64,000 nt of DNA from Nannobrachium achirus (GCA_963921795.1 OY997641.1:59580675-59644674); one strand, 5' to 3'. Counted from the first letter of the stretch, positions 44,343 to 56,806 are shown. Notes: a model not told the origin generated them from the sequence alone. Made by a program: numbers and translations.

Positions 44343-45169
44343 CTCTCTTATCATTTATCCTTATCGACTCCCTTCAACTGTTAAATACTCTAGCCTGATG
44401 TAATTTGACTGAAACTGTTCCATTGGTTGTGTATTGTCTATTTTTTTTAGTGTTCCAACCAATGGAAAAGGGCTGTGGTGTTGATGGGGCTCCCCCTCTA
44501 CCTCAAAGATGCTGGATCCAACTTTGGCAAGAAAGTCCAGGTATATTTTATATTTTCCACCAGCCTGTACTCTACTTATACGTATCCTGTGTTACTGTGT
44601 GTCTCCTAACAGTGGGTTGGGACCAATCATGAGTAGTAGTGAAAATAAGAGATCTAAAAGCTCACAATTCATTGCAATGTGAAGTGTTGTGAGCTTTTAG
44701 ATTAACTATTTTCACTAGTTAGGGTCCCAGGGAGGTGCATTTCTCTTTTGGGTCTCAAGTTAAAAGTTTTGAGAACCAATGGTGTGATTCACACTTAATG
44801 CACCAAAATCAATCAAGTTTATATCTTGTCTTAAAGTTTCTATTGTTTGTTCACTTTGTTTAGGCCACAGATTCTGAGGCAGAGATGACCAAAGGAATTG
44901 CAGTGGGGATCCTTCAAGTGACAGAGGACACTGAGGTTCTTGGATTCGCAGTGGTCATCGAGGAGAAAATCATCTTTCCAGAAGTCTGTGATTTTCCAAA
45001 TGCTGTGGCACTGCTCATGGGTCTGCTGTACGCCCTGAACATCGATTATCCCAAAGGATTAAGGTACACTTTTGAAATAATCCAGAAGATAATGATGGAC
45101 ATTGGTGGAGGCCAATGCTCGGCATTGGTTCATGGGTTGAGAAACAAGCTATTGAGGAAGAAGTTGTAA
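43852..45169 (+). CDS. SAMD3-like protein, last three exons
   Basis: Exons 43,852-44,004, 44,451-44,540 and 44,864-45,169, each bounded by AG and GT and all in phase 0, give 182 codons ending at the TAA at 45,167. Sequence blocks LTSVDLKGALFAGLDKYLPR, RAVVLMGLPLYLKD, GIAVGILQVTEDTEV, FPNAVALLMGLLYALN-IDYPKGLRYTFE and ALVHGLRNKLL match the conserved C-terminal region of the large fish family annotated as sterile alpha motif domain-containing protein 3-like. Function of that region is unknown to me. The N-terminal part, including any SAM domain, is not in the window; the 9-kb Harbinger element begins just 100 bp upstream and could have separated it. A (CA)n tract sits in intron 1. Confidence 0.8.
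44254..44339. repeat. (CA)n microsatellite in intron
   Basis: Lies between the first two SAMD3-like exons seen here. Confidence 0.97.
44636..44730. repeat. Short hairpin repeat in intron
   Basis: 'agtgaaaataagagatctaa' with 'aagctcacaattca' faces 'gtgagcttttagatt' and 'ctattttcactag'. Related hairpins occur at 2,190, 50,500, 60,240 and 61,113. Confidence 0.65.
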
Positions 45170-45529
45170 GCAGAGTTTAGGCCTTGACCCTGACCTTTAA
45201 GCTGAAGTGGACATTGAAGGACAGGTCAATGGACAGGACTGAGAAATGGACTCCCTTAAGTTTTATTGTTGGAGAACTGCACATACAATGGCAGTGTGCA
45301 TTGTTGCATGGCTTGGGATAGACTCTTTAGGAAGCCCTTGAAAGCTTAAAGCCACCTGTAAATATTGATGCTGTATAACGTGCAGGTTTAACTGAACAAT
45401 GTGAACATCGTATGAGAGGACTTGTTTTTTGGTACATTTTGTACTCCATTTAACACTTGCTGGTTTACATGCCTTAAGAAGGGCACGCACTGTGGATTTG
45501 TTGGGATATTTACACAACACGGTAGCGCA

Positions 45530-46080
45530 ATGTATTTGGGACACACAGTGGGTATTTGATACACAGTAACGCACACAATGTGGATCTATATTGGACATAG
45601 TAACACACACAGTGTGGATCTGACACATAGTAACACACAGTGTGCATCTGAAACATAGTAACACACACAGTGTGGATCTACATTCAACACTAACACAGTG
45701 TGGATCTGACACATAGTAACACACAGTGTGGATCTATATTAGAATTCGATCTATCGAGTATTGATCTATATTGGTATTATATCACACACAGTGTGAATTT
45801 ATTTTGGTATTATATCACACACGGTGTGGATTTTTATTTTGGTATTATACCACACACAGTGTGAATTTATTTTTGTATTATATCACAGTGTGTGGATTTA
45901 TTTTGGTATTGTCACATTGTGATATTATTTTGGTGTGTGGATTTTGATATTGTATCAACGGTAAAATGGGACGGTAAAACAATGTGAATTTGGGGATAGT
46001 ATCGCACATCGTGAATTTAATGGGGGATATCGCACACGGTGTGGACTTGGAGCACAGAGGTTTTATCCACACTGAAACCA
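45530..46080. repeat. Degenerate CACAGTGTG minisatellite
   Basis: Two related unit types: 'tagtaacacacagtgtggat' at about 30 bp spacing to 45,740, then 'ttttggtattatatcacac' at about 35 bp spacing to 45,950, decaying after that. Starts about 360 bp after the SAMD3-like stop codon. Confidence 0.8.
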
Positions 46081-46089
46081 GTGTGAATA

Positions 46090-47079
46090 TTTGTGACTGT
46101 CCATGACCTTTTTTTTTTAATTATTTTGTATTCTCTGGTTTGTTTCCCCATTTGTCACTGCACTATTAAATACATAGTGTATTGTATTAATAATACACTA
46201 TCACTTTTAGTTATTATTATTATTTTTTTGGACATTCTTAAAGGAGTAGTTACCCAAAAAGTGACTTTCAAGTGACTATCAATTACACACCCCATGAAGC
46301 CTTGAATTCATGTAAATTCATGTAAATGCATTCCTATGCCAATTTGGTGACTGATGGAGACTTTGAGTGTGACTCCTCTGACATCAAAATTACACTCCGT
46401 CATCAAATTATTGGCTCAAGAATATGACAATTTCCATGAATAAGTCATTTTTGGGTGTACTGCTCCTTAACGTTGATACATTTGAAATGTCATTAGTATT
46501 ACAAAGAGTTATTAAGTCCTTTTCAGGTGAACATATTTCTACATTACATCCTCAGTATGTCAATGAATGTATTGGTTGGCACTACCTCCTGCCATTGGGG
46601 AAATCAATGACATCAATGTGTTGTAGGACACATTAATTGGCATAATGACAACATTTTAAGGGGGGGGGGGGGGGCAAAGGGGAAAAATAATCAACTACAC
46701 TAGCTATCCATATTTGACATACTCTGAGGATATGATGTGTGCAATGGCATGAAACATTGGAAAACATGGAGCCATGTTGGTTTCCTAATGCTATTCCTAT
46801 AATGCTGTTCCGATGCATTATTTTTGTTCCAAAGGAACCGTTGTTTTGAACTCAAATTAATCAAATTAAAGAGGCTCGAGTTGGATCTTGGTGTTTGTGA
46901 TTTATAAAGTTGTATAATGTCTGGGGTGAGAACTGGTCAGGAGGAGCACCAGAATAAAATAAATACTTAGAAAATGTAAGTAATCTTTATGGTATTAAAT
47001 AAGTTGATAAATGTAAGTTAAACTCACTAGCTTTGCCGTTAAATCAACCAAAACTTAAATAGGATTGACTTAAGGTTAA
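46090..47079. other. Non-coding, nothing recognised
   Basis: AT-rich with a G run at 46,661-46,673. No coding. Confidence 0.5.
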
Positions 47080-47460
47080 GTGATATCAACTAAAGGTATT
47101 AAGTGGTATCAACTAAAGGAATCAAGTGGTGAGGTTATATCAACTAAGGTTTCTGAGTTATATGAACTAAGGTGAAGTTAGATCAACTAAGGTTTCTGAG
47201 TTATATGAACTAAGGTGAAGTTGGATCAACTAAGGTTTCTGAGTTATATGAACTAAGGTGGAGTTATATCAACTAAGGTTTCTGAGTTATATCATCTAAG
47301 GTGAAGTTATATCAACTAAGGTTTCTGAGTTATATCAACTAAGGTGGAGTTATATCAACTAAGGTTTCTGAGTTAAATCAACTAAGGGGGAGTTAAGGTG
47401 GAGTTATATCAACTAAGGTTTCTGAGTTATATCAACTAAGGTGGAGTTGAGTCAAATAAC
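47080..47460. repeat. 43-bp minisatellite
   Basis: Alternating 'tatcaactaaggtttctgag' and 'atatgaactaaggtgaag' half-units repeat about eight times with few changes, then fade at 47,460. Confidence 0.92.
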
Positions 47461-48089
47461 ACCATTTATTTGAGTTAACGCCATATCTTTGTTGTCTTGA
47501 CGTAAAATGTTATGGCAGCATGAACACTCATTTTTTTTAGTTGAAACAACGAGTTGGGTTTAACAGTTCAAGATTCAAGATTCAAGATGTTTATTGTTTT
47601 GTTTTTTGTTTTTTTTTAGTTTAGTTTATTTTGATCACTCACATTTTTTACAAGTCATACATCCACTTAGTCATTGTTACATGTGGTCAAAAAACTTAGG
47701 TTGGGGGTGCTCCATAATACACAGAATAAAAATAAAATGACATAGCCTAAAAAACAATAACACCATTTTTTTTTTTTTAACATAATTTTTATCCCACAAT
47801 TTTGTAACCCATTTTTTCACCCAGTGCTAATTGCCTATGTAATCCTGGGCTCTGCTCTCCCTCTGCCGCGCCTGGGGAGACAACGGACTGACCTCATGCT
47901 TCCTTCTATGCATGAGGAGTCCAAGTTGCTTCTTTTCACCTGACAGTGGAGATTTCCCTGGTTTGGACGTAGCGCGTGGAAGGAACACGTTATTCCAACC
48001 AGTTCCTTTCCCCTCCATCAGGCGCCCCGGCTGGCCAGGGGGAGGCACAATAACACTCATTTAAAAGTTAAAAACTGTTTAAAAGAACC
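47461..48089. other. Non-coding; retroelement tail
   Basis: 'ttcaagattcaagattcaag' near 47,565 followed by 'tttagtttattttgatcactc' looks like tandem-tailed 3' ends of retroelements. The rest is unassigned. Confidence 0.4.
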
Positions 48090-48520
48090 AGAGTCAGCAT
48101 ACAAGGCTGTAACGCCACAGAAAGGGTTCACTGCATAGATGTATTTAGTAGTCTAACAGCATGGGGTAGGAAACTGTTCCTTAGTCTACTAGTGCTGGCT
48201 TTAATGCTTTGGTACCTTTTCCCTGACCTGAAGGCAAGATCACAAATAGTCTATTATTATGGGGGTGTGTGGGGTCTTTGATGATCCTCAGGGACTTCCT
48301 GAGGCAGCGTTGTGTATACAGCTTCTCCTAGCTGGGTAATTGACAGCCAGTGATGCGCTGGGCTGTGCACCACCCTTCTGAGAGCCTTGTGGTCCCGGTC
48401 GGTGCAGCTCCCATACCAGCTCCCATATCAGCAGGCTCTCAATTGTCCCTCGGTAAAAGGGTTAAAAGATATAGGAACTCTAAGATCAACTGGTAAAAGG
48501 TGTAGGTGTCTGAGGTTAGT
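48090..48520 (-). mobile_element. LINE RT C-terminal fragment
   Basis: Words such as 'ctaacagcatggggtagg', 'ttccctgacctgaaggcaag', 'cctgaggcagcg' and 'ccttgtggtcccggtcggtg' are the reverse-strand signature of a common fish LINE RT C-terminus. Frame decayed. Confidence 0.55.
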
Positions 48521-48599
48521 GAGGTAAGACCCCATCCAGTATAGCAGTTGTCTTGTGCTCTATGGATGGGGCTGTAGCGTGTCTGATGTGCAGTGCCAC

Positions 48600-50150
48600 T
48601 TGGATCCCCACATGAAATGAAAGATGGCTCATTCCTGGTCTAAAGTCATTCATTTAGGAGGCATAAAAACCGAGGAGACAGATAAAAGCAAGGGTAAAAT
48701 TACAGCTTTGATGATTAAAACCTTACCTTCTATTGTCAGTCCTCTAAGTCCCCAGTACCCCAGTCGCTGCCTAACTCTCCCTATACCAGGTCTGGCCAAT
48801 AAGTGTTGCCCTCCCCCTGTCTATCAAATTTGACCCCAGTAGCTTCAGTTCAGTCTGGTACACAGTCAGGGGAAGTTCTGTTGTGTCAGTCGCTCTCCAT
48901 GGTCCATAAAACTGGCCTTGGGTTTTGTGCCAGTTAAGTTACTTTTGAGTCCTTAAAAAGTCCAGCGTCCTGTTAACAGATGAAAGATCAGTGCATAAAA
49001 TGTTCATGTCATCCATGTATAAAAAAACTTGGCTGTACCCCCCCCCCTCCCCATCCCTGGAATACTTACCCCTTTGATCCATTGGTCCCTTCTCAATATT
49101 TGTGCCAATGGTTCAACGGCGGCGATGTAGAGGAGGACGGATAATGGACATCCTTGATGGACACCGCAGTGTAAACCTACTGCATTTGTAAGATGCCCAT
49201 TTACAACAAGCCCACCCACACTATGAACCTCCCTGGAAACCCCCGTTTTTGTGAGACCCGATCAAAAGCTTCCTCAAAATCTAAGGACTATAAGCTGTAT
49301 GTTTCTGTCTCTCACGTAACAGATTGTGTCTCGGATCAGCACAAGGTTGTCTCCTCCCCGGTAAGGCTTGATCCGGGTGGATCACCTCCCCTAAAACCAT
49401 GGACATTCATGAAGCTAAAAGTTTACTAAAAAGTTTACAGTCGACGTTTAAAAGTGTAATCGGTCACCTGTTCTTCAGGTCAGTCTTGTCGTCCTTTTTG
49501 ACAAGACACAAGACAGTGTACACTTTTCTCCTTCTATTTTTACTTCTCTACTTCTTAACATAATTCCATGACTCTTGATTTCTGCTAAAACTGACATTTC
49601 TTGTTTGACTTCTTTAATCAAATCATTAAAATCAAAGCCCTGCTGGTTGTAATTAAAATAACGCTGGAGTCTCAACATGTGTCTGAATTCCCTATAGCTT
49701 TCTCTTCCCTTCACCATCTCCCACCAAAGTGCAGGGGAATCGTGGCAGAAACAAAGCGTCTGCCATTTACTGTACTGCTCCCTGTACTGGCTAGCTAACT
49801 ACCCTTCCTCTAACAGGGAGCAGGTCAGTTTCCACGGACCCCTCCCTACCGTCACACCTGAGGGGAGTGAAAGTGTGATAGAAAGCATAGGGTGATTAGA
49901 AAATAAAACAGGGGTTAATCTTTTGGTTGGTGGACAATCCCGTGTACAAACATAATGAATGTGAGAGGCTCGATCTGATGCCGTCACCATTGCACCAGGT
50001 GAAGCCCTCCTCTCTGGGATGCAGGGTTTTAAAATAGTCAACTAGTTTAAAATCCCACACATACTGTGCGTAGACAAGGGCCAGGGCACCTTCTGTTTCC
50101 CAGCCGGCCTCTCTTGCATCTCCCATCTAGTGCCAGTAGGGGTCACTGGT
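48600..50150 (-). mobile_element. Tx1/L1-like LINE ORF2 remnant, copy B
   Basis: Continues the element of 1-1,060. Minus-strand blocks in order: endonuclease end (49,799-50,126; TWCNGDGI, WDFKLVDYFKTLHP), linker (49,475-49,717; QRYFNYNQQG, VKQEMSVLAEIKS), then RT (49,004-49,219; NGHLTNAVGLHCGVHQGCPL, AVEPLAQILR) with the YMDD box at about 49,010-49,023 one frame away. The RT C-terminus runs to about 48,620. Many frameshifts; dead. Confidence 0.75.
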
Positions 50151-50251
50151 CCCACACTCTAAATAGAGGAAACAAGGTGGATGCCAGCAGCTGATAGGAT
50201 CCTAAATATGTTTGTGTTTTTAATATAACCAAACAGCATTACAGTTTGCAC

Positions 50252-50253
<2 letters not shown>

Positions 50254-50326
<73 letters not shown>

Positions 50327-50370
50327 TTTAAGAGAACAACTAATAATTCTGTTCTTATTTAAATTTCCTA

Positions 50371-50410
<40 letters not shown>
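50254..50410. repeat. (GT)n and (CA)n microsatellites
   Basis: GT at 50,254-50,324 and CA at 50,372-50,410, separated by about 45 bp; the pair forms an inverted repeat. Confidence 0.97.
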
Positions 50411-50412
<2 letters not shown>

Positions 50413-51140
50413 GTGAATGTAAGGATTTTTTTTTTAAATAACGAAAATGTATGAAAACTATAGCAAAAAAATCGCGTCAAACTTTGGCCAGTCTTGTGAG
50501 CTTGTGAGCTTGTAGATATGCTATTTTCACAGTATTTGTCTGTAGAGCTGGGTCAAACTAAATTGAATGCCTCAACGCTTTATCAGGGTGGACCAGTTCA
50601 CATTATAATTATTTGTTGGGGGGTCACAGCCTGAAAAGGTTGAGAACAAATTATATCATAAGCTTGATTGTATGCACTTAATTGAGACCTGTTTGCGACA
50701 CTTTGTCTGCCAGAATACATTCTGACAATCATTAAAGGCAGGAAAAAAGGGGTTGTGGACTTGTGGCGACTACTGTGTATATACTCAGGAACATTTAGTT
50801 GCTGCATGTGCAAAGGTTCACATATAGGTTCTCAACCTTATATTAATGTTACTATACACTTGTGCTGAAAGAGCTGTCATTCTCATTACAATATGCAGGC
50901 CTCTGAGGCACATGTCACTATTTCCTTGCACTTTCTCCTGTGAAAGTGTGGTGTTTTTTTGTTTTGTTTGTTTGTGTGTTTGTTTTTTGCAGAAAGCTAT
51001 TGGTAGCAAACCTTTCCATTCCAATTGAAATGCATTGGCAGAATCCACCCTCATAGGTAGAATATAAGTGTGGCGTGACCGTGCCCTTACAAGTACACGT
51101 TCTGTATTGAAAATGTACTTGAGTAAATGTACAAAAGCAT
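50411..51140. other. Non-coding, shared with copy A
   Basis: Corresponds to about 2,103-2,950 without the G runs. A short hairpin-repeat copy near 50,500. No gene. Confidence 0.6.
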
Positions 51141-51400
51141 TGATTGATTGAATACTTTATTAAGAAAAAAAGCATAGGGAAGTACAGTTCTATGCAAGTT
51201 GAGGATTTACAGTAAACCCAAGAAAGCACTATACAGAAAATGTACAGAAACTGTACTTGTTTCCATTGGAGTCCTTTGCACTCAATTCATTGAAACATTA
51301 AAAGACAAATATACAATACTATGCAAAACATCATATAACAGTGAGAAATCAGAAATACAAATTATATTGGCATCAAAATATACTTAAAGTACCAAAAGTA
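51141..51400 (-). mobile_element. LINE 3' end (TTGA-tailed), copy B
   Basis: Counterpart of 2,951-3,200, starting 'ttgattgattgaatac'. Confidence 0.6.
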
Positions 51401-51774
51401 AAAGTGCTCATTATGCAGGTCACATTACTACTCTACGGAGCCCCTGATGTGACATGATGCAACATATATTTTCAAGGTGTAGGAACGTGATGTATACAGT
51501 ATAGTGTAGCAATGCTTTAATAACTTGAAGAAACAAGATCCTAATCCGTTCAAGCAATGCATTATGAGCTTGTAGATTTACTCTTTTGAAATTGCCAAAG
51601 TATATACGTTTATATAAGTCTGAAGTGGTTTTGTAATAATAATAAAATCTATCCCCTGAGCAAGCTGGCAGGCTCTATTAGCTCAATAGTAAAAAATAAA
51701 AGTAAAAAATCAGCACAGGCAACAGGGTCCAAATCTGGGGTAGGAGAGGAAAGTTACAGTGCAGTTTAATTAAA

Positions 51775-52760
51775 TTAAAATTTCAGCTTAATGTAGGAAT
51801 TAAAGGTTGTTATCCACCACTGCCAGTCATCAGTAGCAGAGGTCATTCGGGTGTTGTCAATGGCATAAGCATACTGACGTTTCAACTGATCTTCATCAAA
51901 GCTCTCTTTCTCCGAACATTTGCTCAGACAGGCTGCCAGATTGACAGTGGCCCTGAACCTGGAGAATGTGAACACGAGTGACAAGGCTAAGGTCACAACA
52001 GAGAATGGAACACATGAAGGGAGGATATATGGGATAACAATGCGATTTCTTCCAGGTGTGCCATTTTGTTTTATAAGTTCCTCAAAGTCTTTCAATATGT
52101 CATCACCTACAGGGCTCAGCATTATGGTCGGGATTTCCTGGGTCCCGGCTTCCTTCATGGAGTTCCATTTACGGGGCAGGTTTTTAGGCTGATGGCCCGG
52201 ACATGGGATTTCACAGCCTTCTCCTCTGCAAACAAAGACCCTATCGTCAGGCTGCATGCGTCCTGTTGCAACACCATACGCCTCAGTCACAGTCATCGTA
52301 CAGTTCCAGGGATTAACGAGCTTCACGTCTTTGATAGAGGGAAGAGGAATGAGATGTCTGGCTTCGATCATGGGGTTAGAGATTGATCCATGCGCCAGGA
52401 AGGTGACGTCAACCTCCCTGGAGTGATCCTTCTCCTCCTCCTTGTCAATATGTTGCTTCACAAAGTGAAACATTTCGACAAGTTTGAGGAAGGCATCAGA
52501 CTCTGAATTGGCCTTCAGCCATTTCAGCGTAGCTTCATTGTGACAGTGTTCCATGGCAAACTCTGTTAATTCTCTCTTAAAATTCAAGTCAGCATGGTTT
52601 TTGTTCAGGTTCTCAATGCACTCATTCACTTGAGCTAACCTCTCAAATGCACTCCTGTAAAAAAAATAAAAAATCAAGAGAGAAAGCAGGGGCTATAATC
52701 ATTTCATTAATAGGATAAGGAATTAACAACTATAACAAATTATGAACACGCATGCACGCA

Positions 52761-52837
<77 letters not shown>

Positions 52838-53971
52838 ATGTCTATGCTTACCGAATATTATCAAGCTCAGTCTTCAATGCCTCACAAGTGGCCTTCATGC
52901 CCTCTGCTTTCTCTCTCAGAGCCTGACTGGCCTCTGTTTCCTTTTTGTTCTTTACCAGGTCGTCTATGCTGAAAATCATCTCAGGAAGTGAAATCACCAG
53001 ACCAATGGCCCCTGCCCCAACCTGAAATTGAAATGTATAATGTGTTGCATTCAACTGTATTGTATTGTATTGCATTGTATCCACAATGGCATTCATGGCA
53101 TGAACTTCTCTGTGGTCAGTAAAAACATGTGACAGAAATTAATGTGTGATATCAATAGTTTTCCTTGATTATTTAGATACTCACACGAGCAATTCCCTTA
53201 GCTGCTGCCCGTGCTCCTACTTCAGCGACGACCTTGGTGATTCCTTTGGACATTGCAGATTGTCCTGCTTCTCTAGCAGCCTTATTCACCATGGCCTTAA
53301 CTGGTGCTTTCAGGAATAGTTTTGAAAGCAGAGGTGCAGAAAGTGTAGTGGCCAAAAAAACACTGCAAATCTTCCTCTCTGTGAACATTGGTATCTTACT
53401 TATGGATGAATTAGATAATAGAAACTTAAAGTTATCATGCCATGGCAAGCCCCATTTTCTTGCCATTGCTTTGACAAGTTCAGTCATGGTATAATCTTCT
53501 TTACCTATGCTAGTACTTGTTTGAGCCCTTTTCTCAATCTTATTTTCCCATTCTTTCTCCAGTAACGTTGTCAGTCTCTGGATTTCTTTTGCAAGATCTG
53601 TGCTCTTTTGGCCAATTTTCTCTGCCTTCTTCATAGTGATGCTTGATATGACAACCTCCACTAATTCTGAACCAACACTGGTAGCTGCACCTAACCCTGT
53701 AACTCCTCCTGCTACTACAGCAAGAGGGGCTGCCAGACCTCCTGTAGCTAAGGTCAAAGCACAAGCACCTGCCCCTACTATCCCAACTGCACCAAGGAGA
53801 GATGCAGCACTTCCAATAACCTTTCTTTCATTAACATTTTGTCTGTGTTCTTCTAGCTCAGTGGCCAGTTTCTCAATCTCGTTTGCAATGTTCTCCTGAG
53901 AGCCCAACCAGGAGAAGAGCTTCTTAATCAGAATGTCAGCGATGGTGCTGTCACCCTGAGAAGTAGAGATC
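51775..53971 (-). CDS. Apolipoprotein L-like protein, copy B (three exons, 5' end missing)
   Basis: Exons on the minus strand: 53,971-53,185, 53,021-52,852 and 52,654-51,775, with GTGAGT and GTAAGC donors, joining in frame to about 612 codons. The same domain order as copy A: coiled start (IEKLATELEEHRQNV), Ala/Gly hydrophobic hairpin (SAASLLGAVGIVGAGACALT), second ApoL helical block (VGAGAIGLVISLPEM), then the HG...C block (FLAHGS, NPWNC) and hydrophobic tail (CVPFSVVTLALSLVFTF). Open throughout, with many conservative replacements relative to A and only in-frame length changes, which is what selection on both copies would leave. Exon 1 begins mid-codon after an acceptor, so the start exon is missing from this account. 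Exon 2 is followed by (CA)n in the intron. Product is probably membrane-active; function not established. Confidence 0.78.
52748..52834. repeat. (CACG)n(CA)n microsatellite in intron 2 of ApoL-like B
   Basis: Lies 18 bp from the exon 2 donor. Confidence 0.97.
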
Positions 53972-54112
53972 CTGAAAAAAATGATACACATTATTAAATC
54001 ATACTGTGTGTTAATCTTGTTAATCACTGGTATTTTCCCACAATAATCAGTCCACAATGTGTTTTTGATATTATTATTATTGATTTTATAGATTGTTTGC
54101 TTTCTTTATAGG

Positions 54113-54197
<85 letters not shown>

Positions 54198-54380
54198 AAG
54201 CTTTGGGCTAATCAAGCTTGTTATTGAGCATAGCGGCCCATGATGTCATGTTTAAACAATCAAGACAAGAGGCGATCAATAGATTATTACAGTACTATTC
54301 ATAATATAAAGCCATTTAACACTTATTGCACACTAATGAATGATTGTTTTAATGTTATTATTATTACCCTTATTAGTATT
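53972..54380. other. Upstream region of ApoL-like B with (CA)n and empty sites
   Basis: (CA)n at 54,114-54,194. The two uninterrupted sites that match the Helitron insertions of copy A lie at 54,306/54,307 and 54,372/54,373. No start exon recognised. Confidence 0.7.
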
Positions 54381-54963
54381 ATTATTATTGTTTCCATTAA
54401 GGTCCTGTGTATTCAATTCATCTAGAACTTTTCTAAAAACTATTAAACATGTGATTTATTTGTGAGTGTCTGCCCTCAACTCTGTGCCAAAACGATGTAC
54501 TGTAGGCACCAGAGATTTGCCGGAAATCTCTTCAGCATTAAATGTATTTTAGTGTCAAATAAATACCTTTTCTGATGAGGTATATGTTCCGAGACCGTGA
54601 CGCATCCCTTGTTCCCTAGTAGTTCCATATCAACAATTGCTGTAATGACAACAGAACAAAGGTATGCTGCATGTCACAAAATTAATGTTTAAATTATATC
54701 ATTTGTCAAAAAAAGAAAGGAAAAATAAAGAAAGAAAAAGTGAATGCTAGTATTTATAGGGGTCTCATCTTCAGCTCTTTAGTAAACAGAAAATACAGTT
54801 AACAATTTAATCCAATCAGGAGAGAGAATCTACAGTAGCAACTTAAAATGTACAGTGTTCCAGTTCCAATATTATTTTTAGTCACTTCCAATTTAATCTG
54901 TTCATAAAATTAGGGAGACCCCTGTAACTGAACAAACACTGTATCACTGATTGTATGACTGTA

Positions 54964-55053
<90 letters not shown>

Positions 55054-55154
55054 GCAAATGTATTTAATCCTTGCATTGTGTTAGAAACCTGCCAACGCTT
55101 TTGGTGTTTAACTCAGACCAAAATACTTGAAAATAATCATTTTTTTTCTCCCCC
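54381..55154. other. Non-coding with (CA)n
   Basis: Matches 8,345-9,150 of copy A; carries a longer (CA)n tract at 54,963-55,047. Nothing else recognised. Confidence 0.6.
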
Positions 55155-55910
55155 ACCTCATAGCTGACTTGTTATGCATTGATGCAAAAGTGCAGGTCTA
55201 AACTCAACAAATGCTTCAACAATGACCTCCAAACCCAGCTCAGGAAACGTATTATACAGGGTAATAAACTAAGAAACCGGACAAAGGCTATGGTCAAATC
55301 TGCGCGACGGTGCGAAAAAACATGTGAGCTGTGGGTCTGTGGAAGTTACTTAACAACCAACTAGGCTGCAGTTGAAACTGAAAACCCATACCACAACATA
55401 AACATCAAAACTGTCGGTGCTCTCATTACAGAGTCAGACAAGCTAATCGTTTTAACATCTAATTTTCCACCATAGCCACATCACTGGTTCATCTCTCTCC
55501 AGTCCATCTGGGCAGTATGGTGAAGAGCACATCAATAAATACTACAGAAATTTAGGGTTATTAAGATGTTTTTTTTTAAACTCGCCACGGTGACAACTGA
55601 CGAGGTGTTTATAAAATTGAGCGCCCTACATCAACACAAGGACACTGGGCATGACAAAATTCCCCCCAAATTTTGCAGAGTCTCAGCCACCTCCATTGCT
55701 CCAATAATTACCCATAATAAACGTATCTATCAAACAGATCATATTCCCCAGGATTTCAAACTATAAAACTTGTAACCCCCCTGTACAAAAAAAGTAGCTA
55801 ACTAGACCCCGATAACTACCGCCCATCTCAATTCTTAGCTCATGGAAAGAATAGTCTACAAATAGGTTGCATGGTATCTTGAAGAGAAAAAAAGAGTATG
55901 TTTAATCAAT
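55155..55910 (+). mobile_element. Degenerate LINE fragment, copy B
   Basis: Forward frames contain GNKLRNRTKAMVKSARR (55,179-55,364) and LATVTTDEVFIKLSALHQ, GHDKIPPKF, HIPQDFKL (55,566-55,766), matching the linker and RT start of the large LINE. Uninterrupted equivalent of 9,150-10,190. Confidence 0.78.
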
Positions 55911-56130
55911 ATATTCTCAATTGATTAAATTGATTTGTAATACATTTATTCTCACTTGCAAAAAATAATTAAACTTTAGTTTGTTTTTGAACATAACATA
56001 AAATGATTACCAGTATTATTAACAATCTGTGGTGTTACGGGTGAACATTTACCCTCATACAGTAAAGAGGTTAAAATAAATACTTTTTTCATAAACCCAA
56101 ACTTTATTTTTCTCCTAAGAAACTTTAAAT
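55911..56130. other. Non-coding, shared with copy A
   Basis: Matches the region after 10,190. Nothing recognised. Confidence 0.5.
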
Positions 56131-56192
56131 GACTTATGGATAAATTAGATATGAGAAACCTAAAGTTATCATGCCATGGCAAACCCCATTTA
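56131..56192 (-). pseudogene. ApoL-like exon 1 shard
   Basis: The minus strand reads KWGLPWHDNFRFLISNLSIS, nearly identical to KWGLPWHDNFKFLLSNSSIS in gene B exon 1. Only about 60 bp; it stops where the adjacent MITE begins. Absent at the matching place in copy A. Confidence 0.75.
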
Positions 56193-56195
56193 AAT

Positions 56196-56470
56196 GGCCA
56201 AGTTTCCCAAAGCAATTTTAGCCCATCGTAGCTCACGACCGTCATGTTCCCATGTTTACATGGGTTCGGGTTGGGTACCATATTCAGGTGTGAGACTTTT
56301 TTAAGCACTTTGTTTGTGAAATCTGAATGATGGTTGTAGGGGGCTAAATAATTCGCTCTGCCCGAACCCATGTAAACCCGGGAACATGACGATCGGGGCT
56401 TAGTCTCTACGACCATGCGTGAGCTACGATGGGCTTACGATGGGCTAAAATCGCTTTGGGAAACCCCGCC
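56196..56470. mobile_element. Harbinger-type MITE
   Basis: Terminal inverted repeats around 'tttcccaaagc-attttagcc' and 'ggctaaaatcgctttgggaa', continuing into 'catcgtagctcacg'. These resemble the ends of the 9-kb Harbinger element (TTTCCCAAAGCGATTTT, 'catggtcgt'). 275 bp, non-coding, absent from copy A. Confidence 0.75.
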
Positions 56471-56806
56471 AACAATTTGGGGGGAATTGAGCCACACTTC
56501 TCTGCCGGGTCATATTTGATTCGTAACATCACAGATGTCACGTTTTTTAAATAGAGACCATCATAATGAACTAAAATAATTAATGTTGTTGCTTTAAAAT
56601 AGCTGTGTCTGAGTATATCATGAAGCCTTGTTCCAATAAAGAAATGTAAATGGTACTTTTTACCCATTTTAATTTTAAAACACACGGAGAAGAGAAGAGT
56701 AAACACAACGGAAGGATTAAAGGGGTGCCCTGAGAACCACTGGCCTAATAGTGTAGGCTATACGGTATGTGCGTTGGCTCTCGCTAACGTGCCTGGCACT
56801 TTGGCT

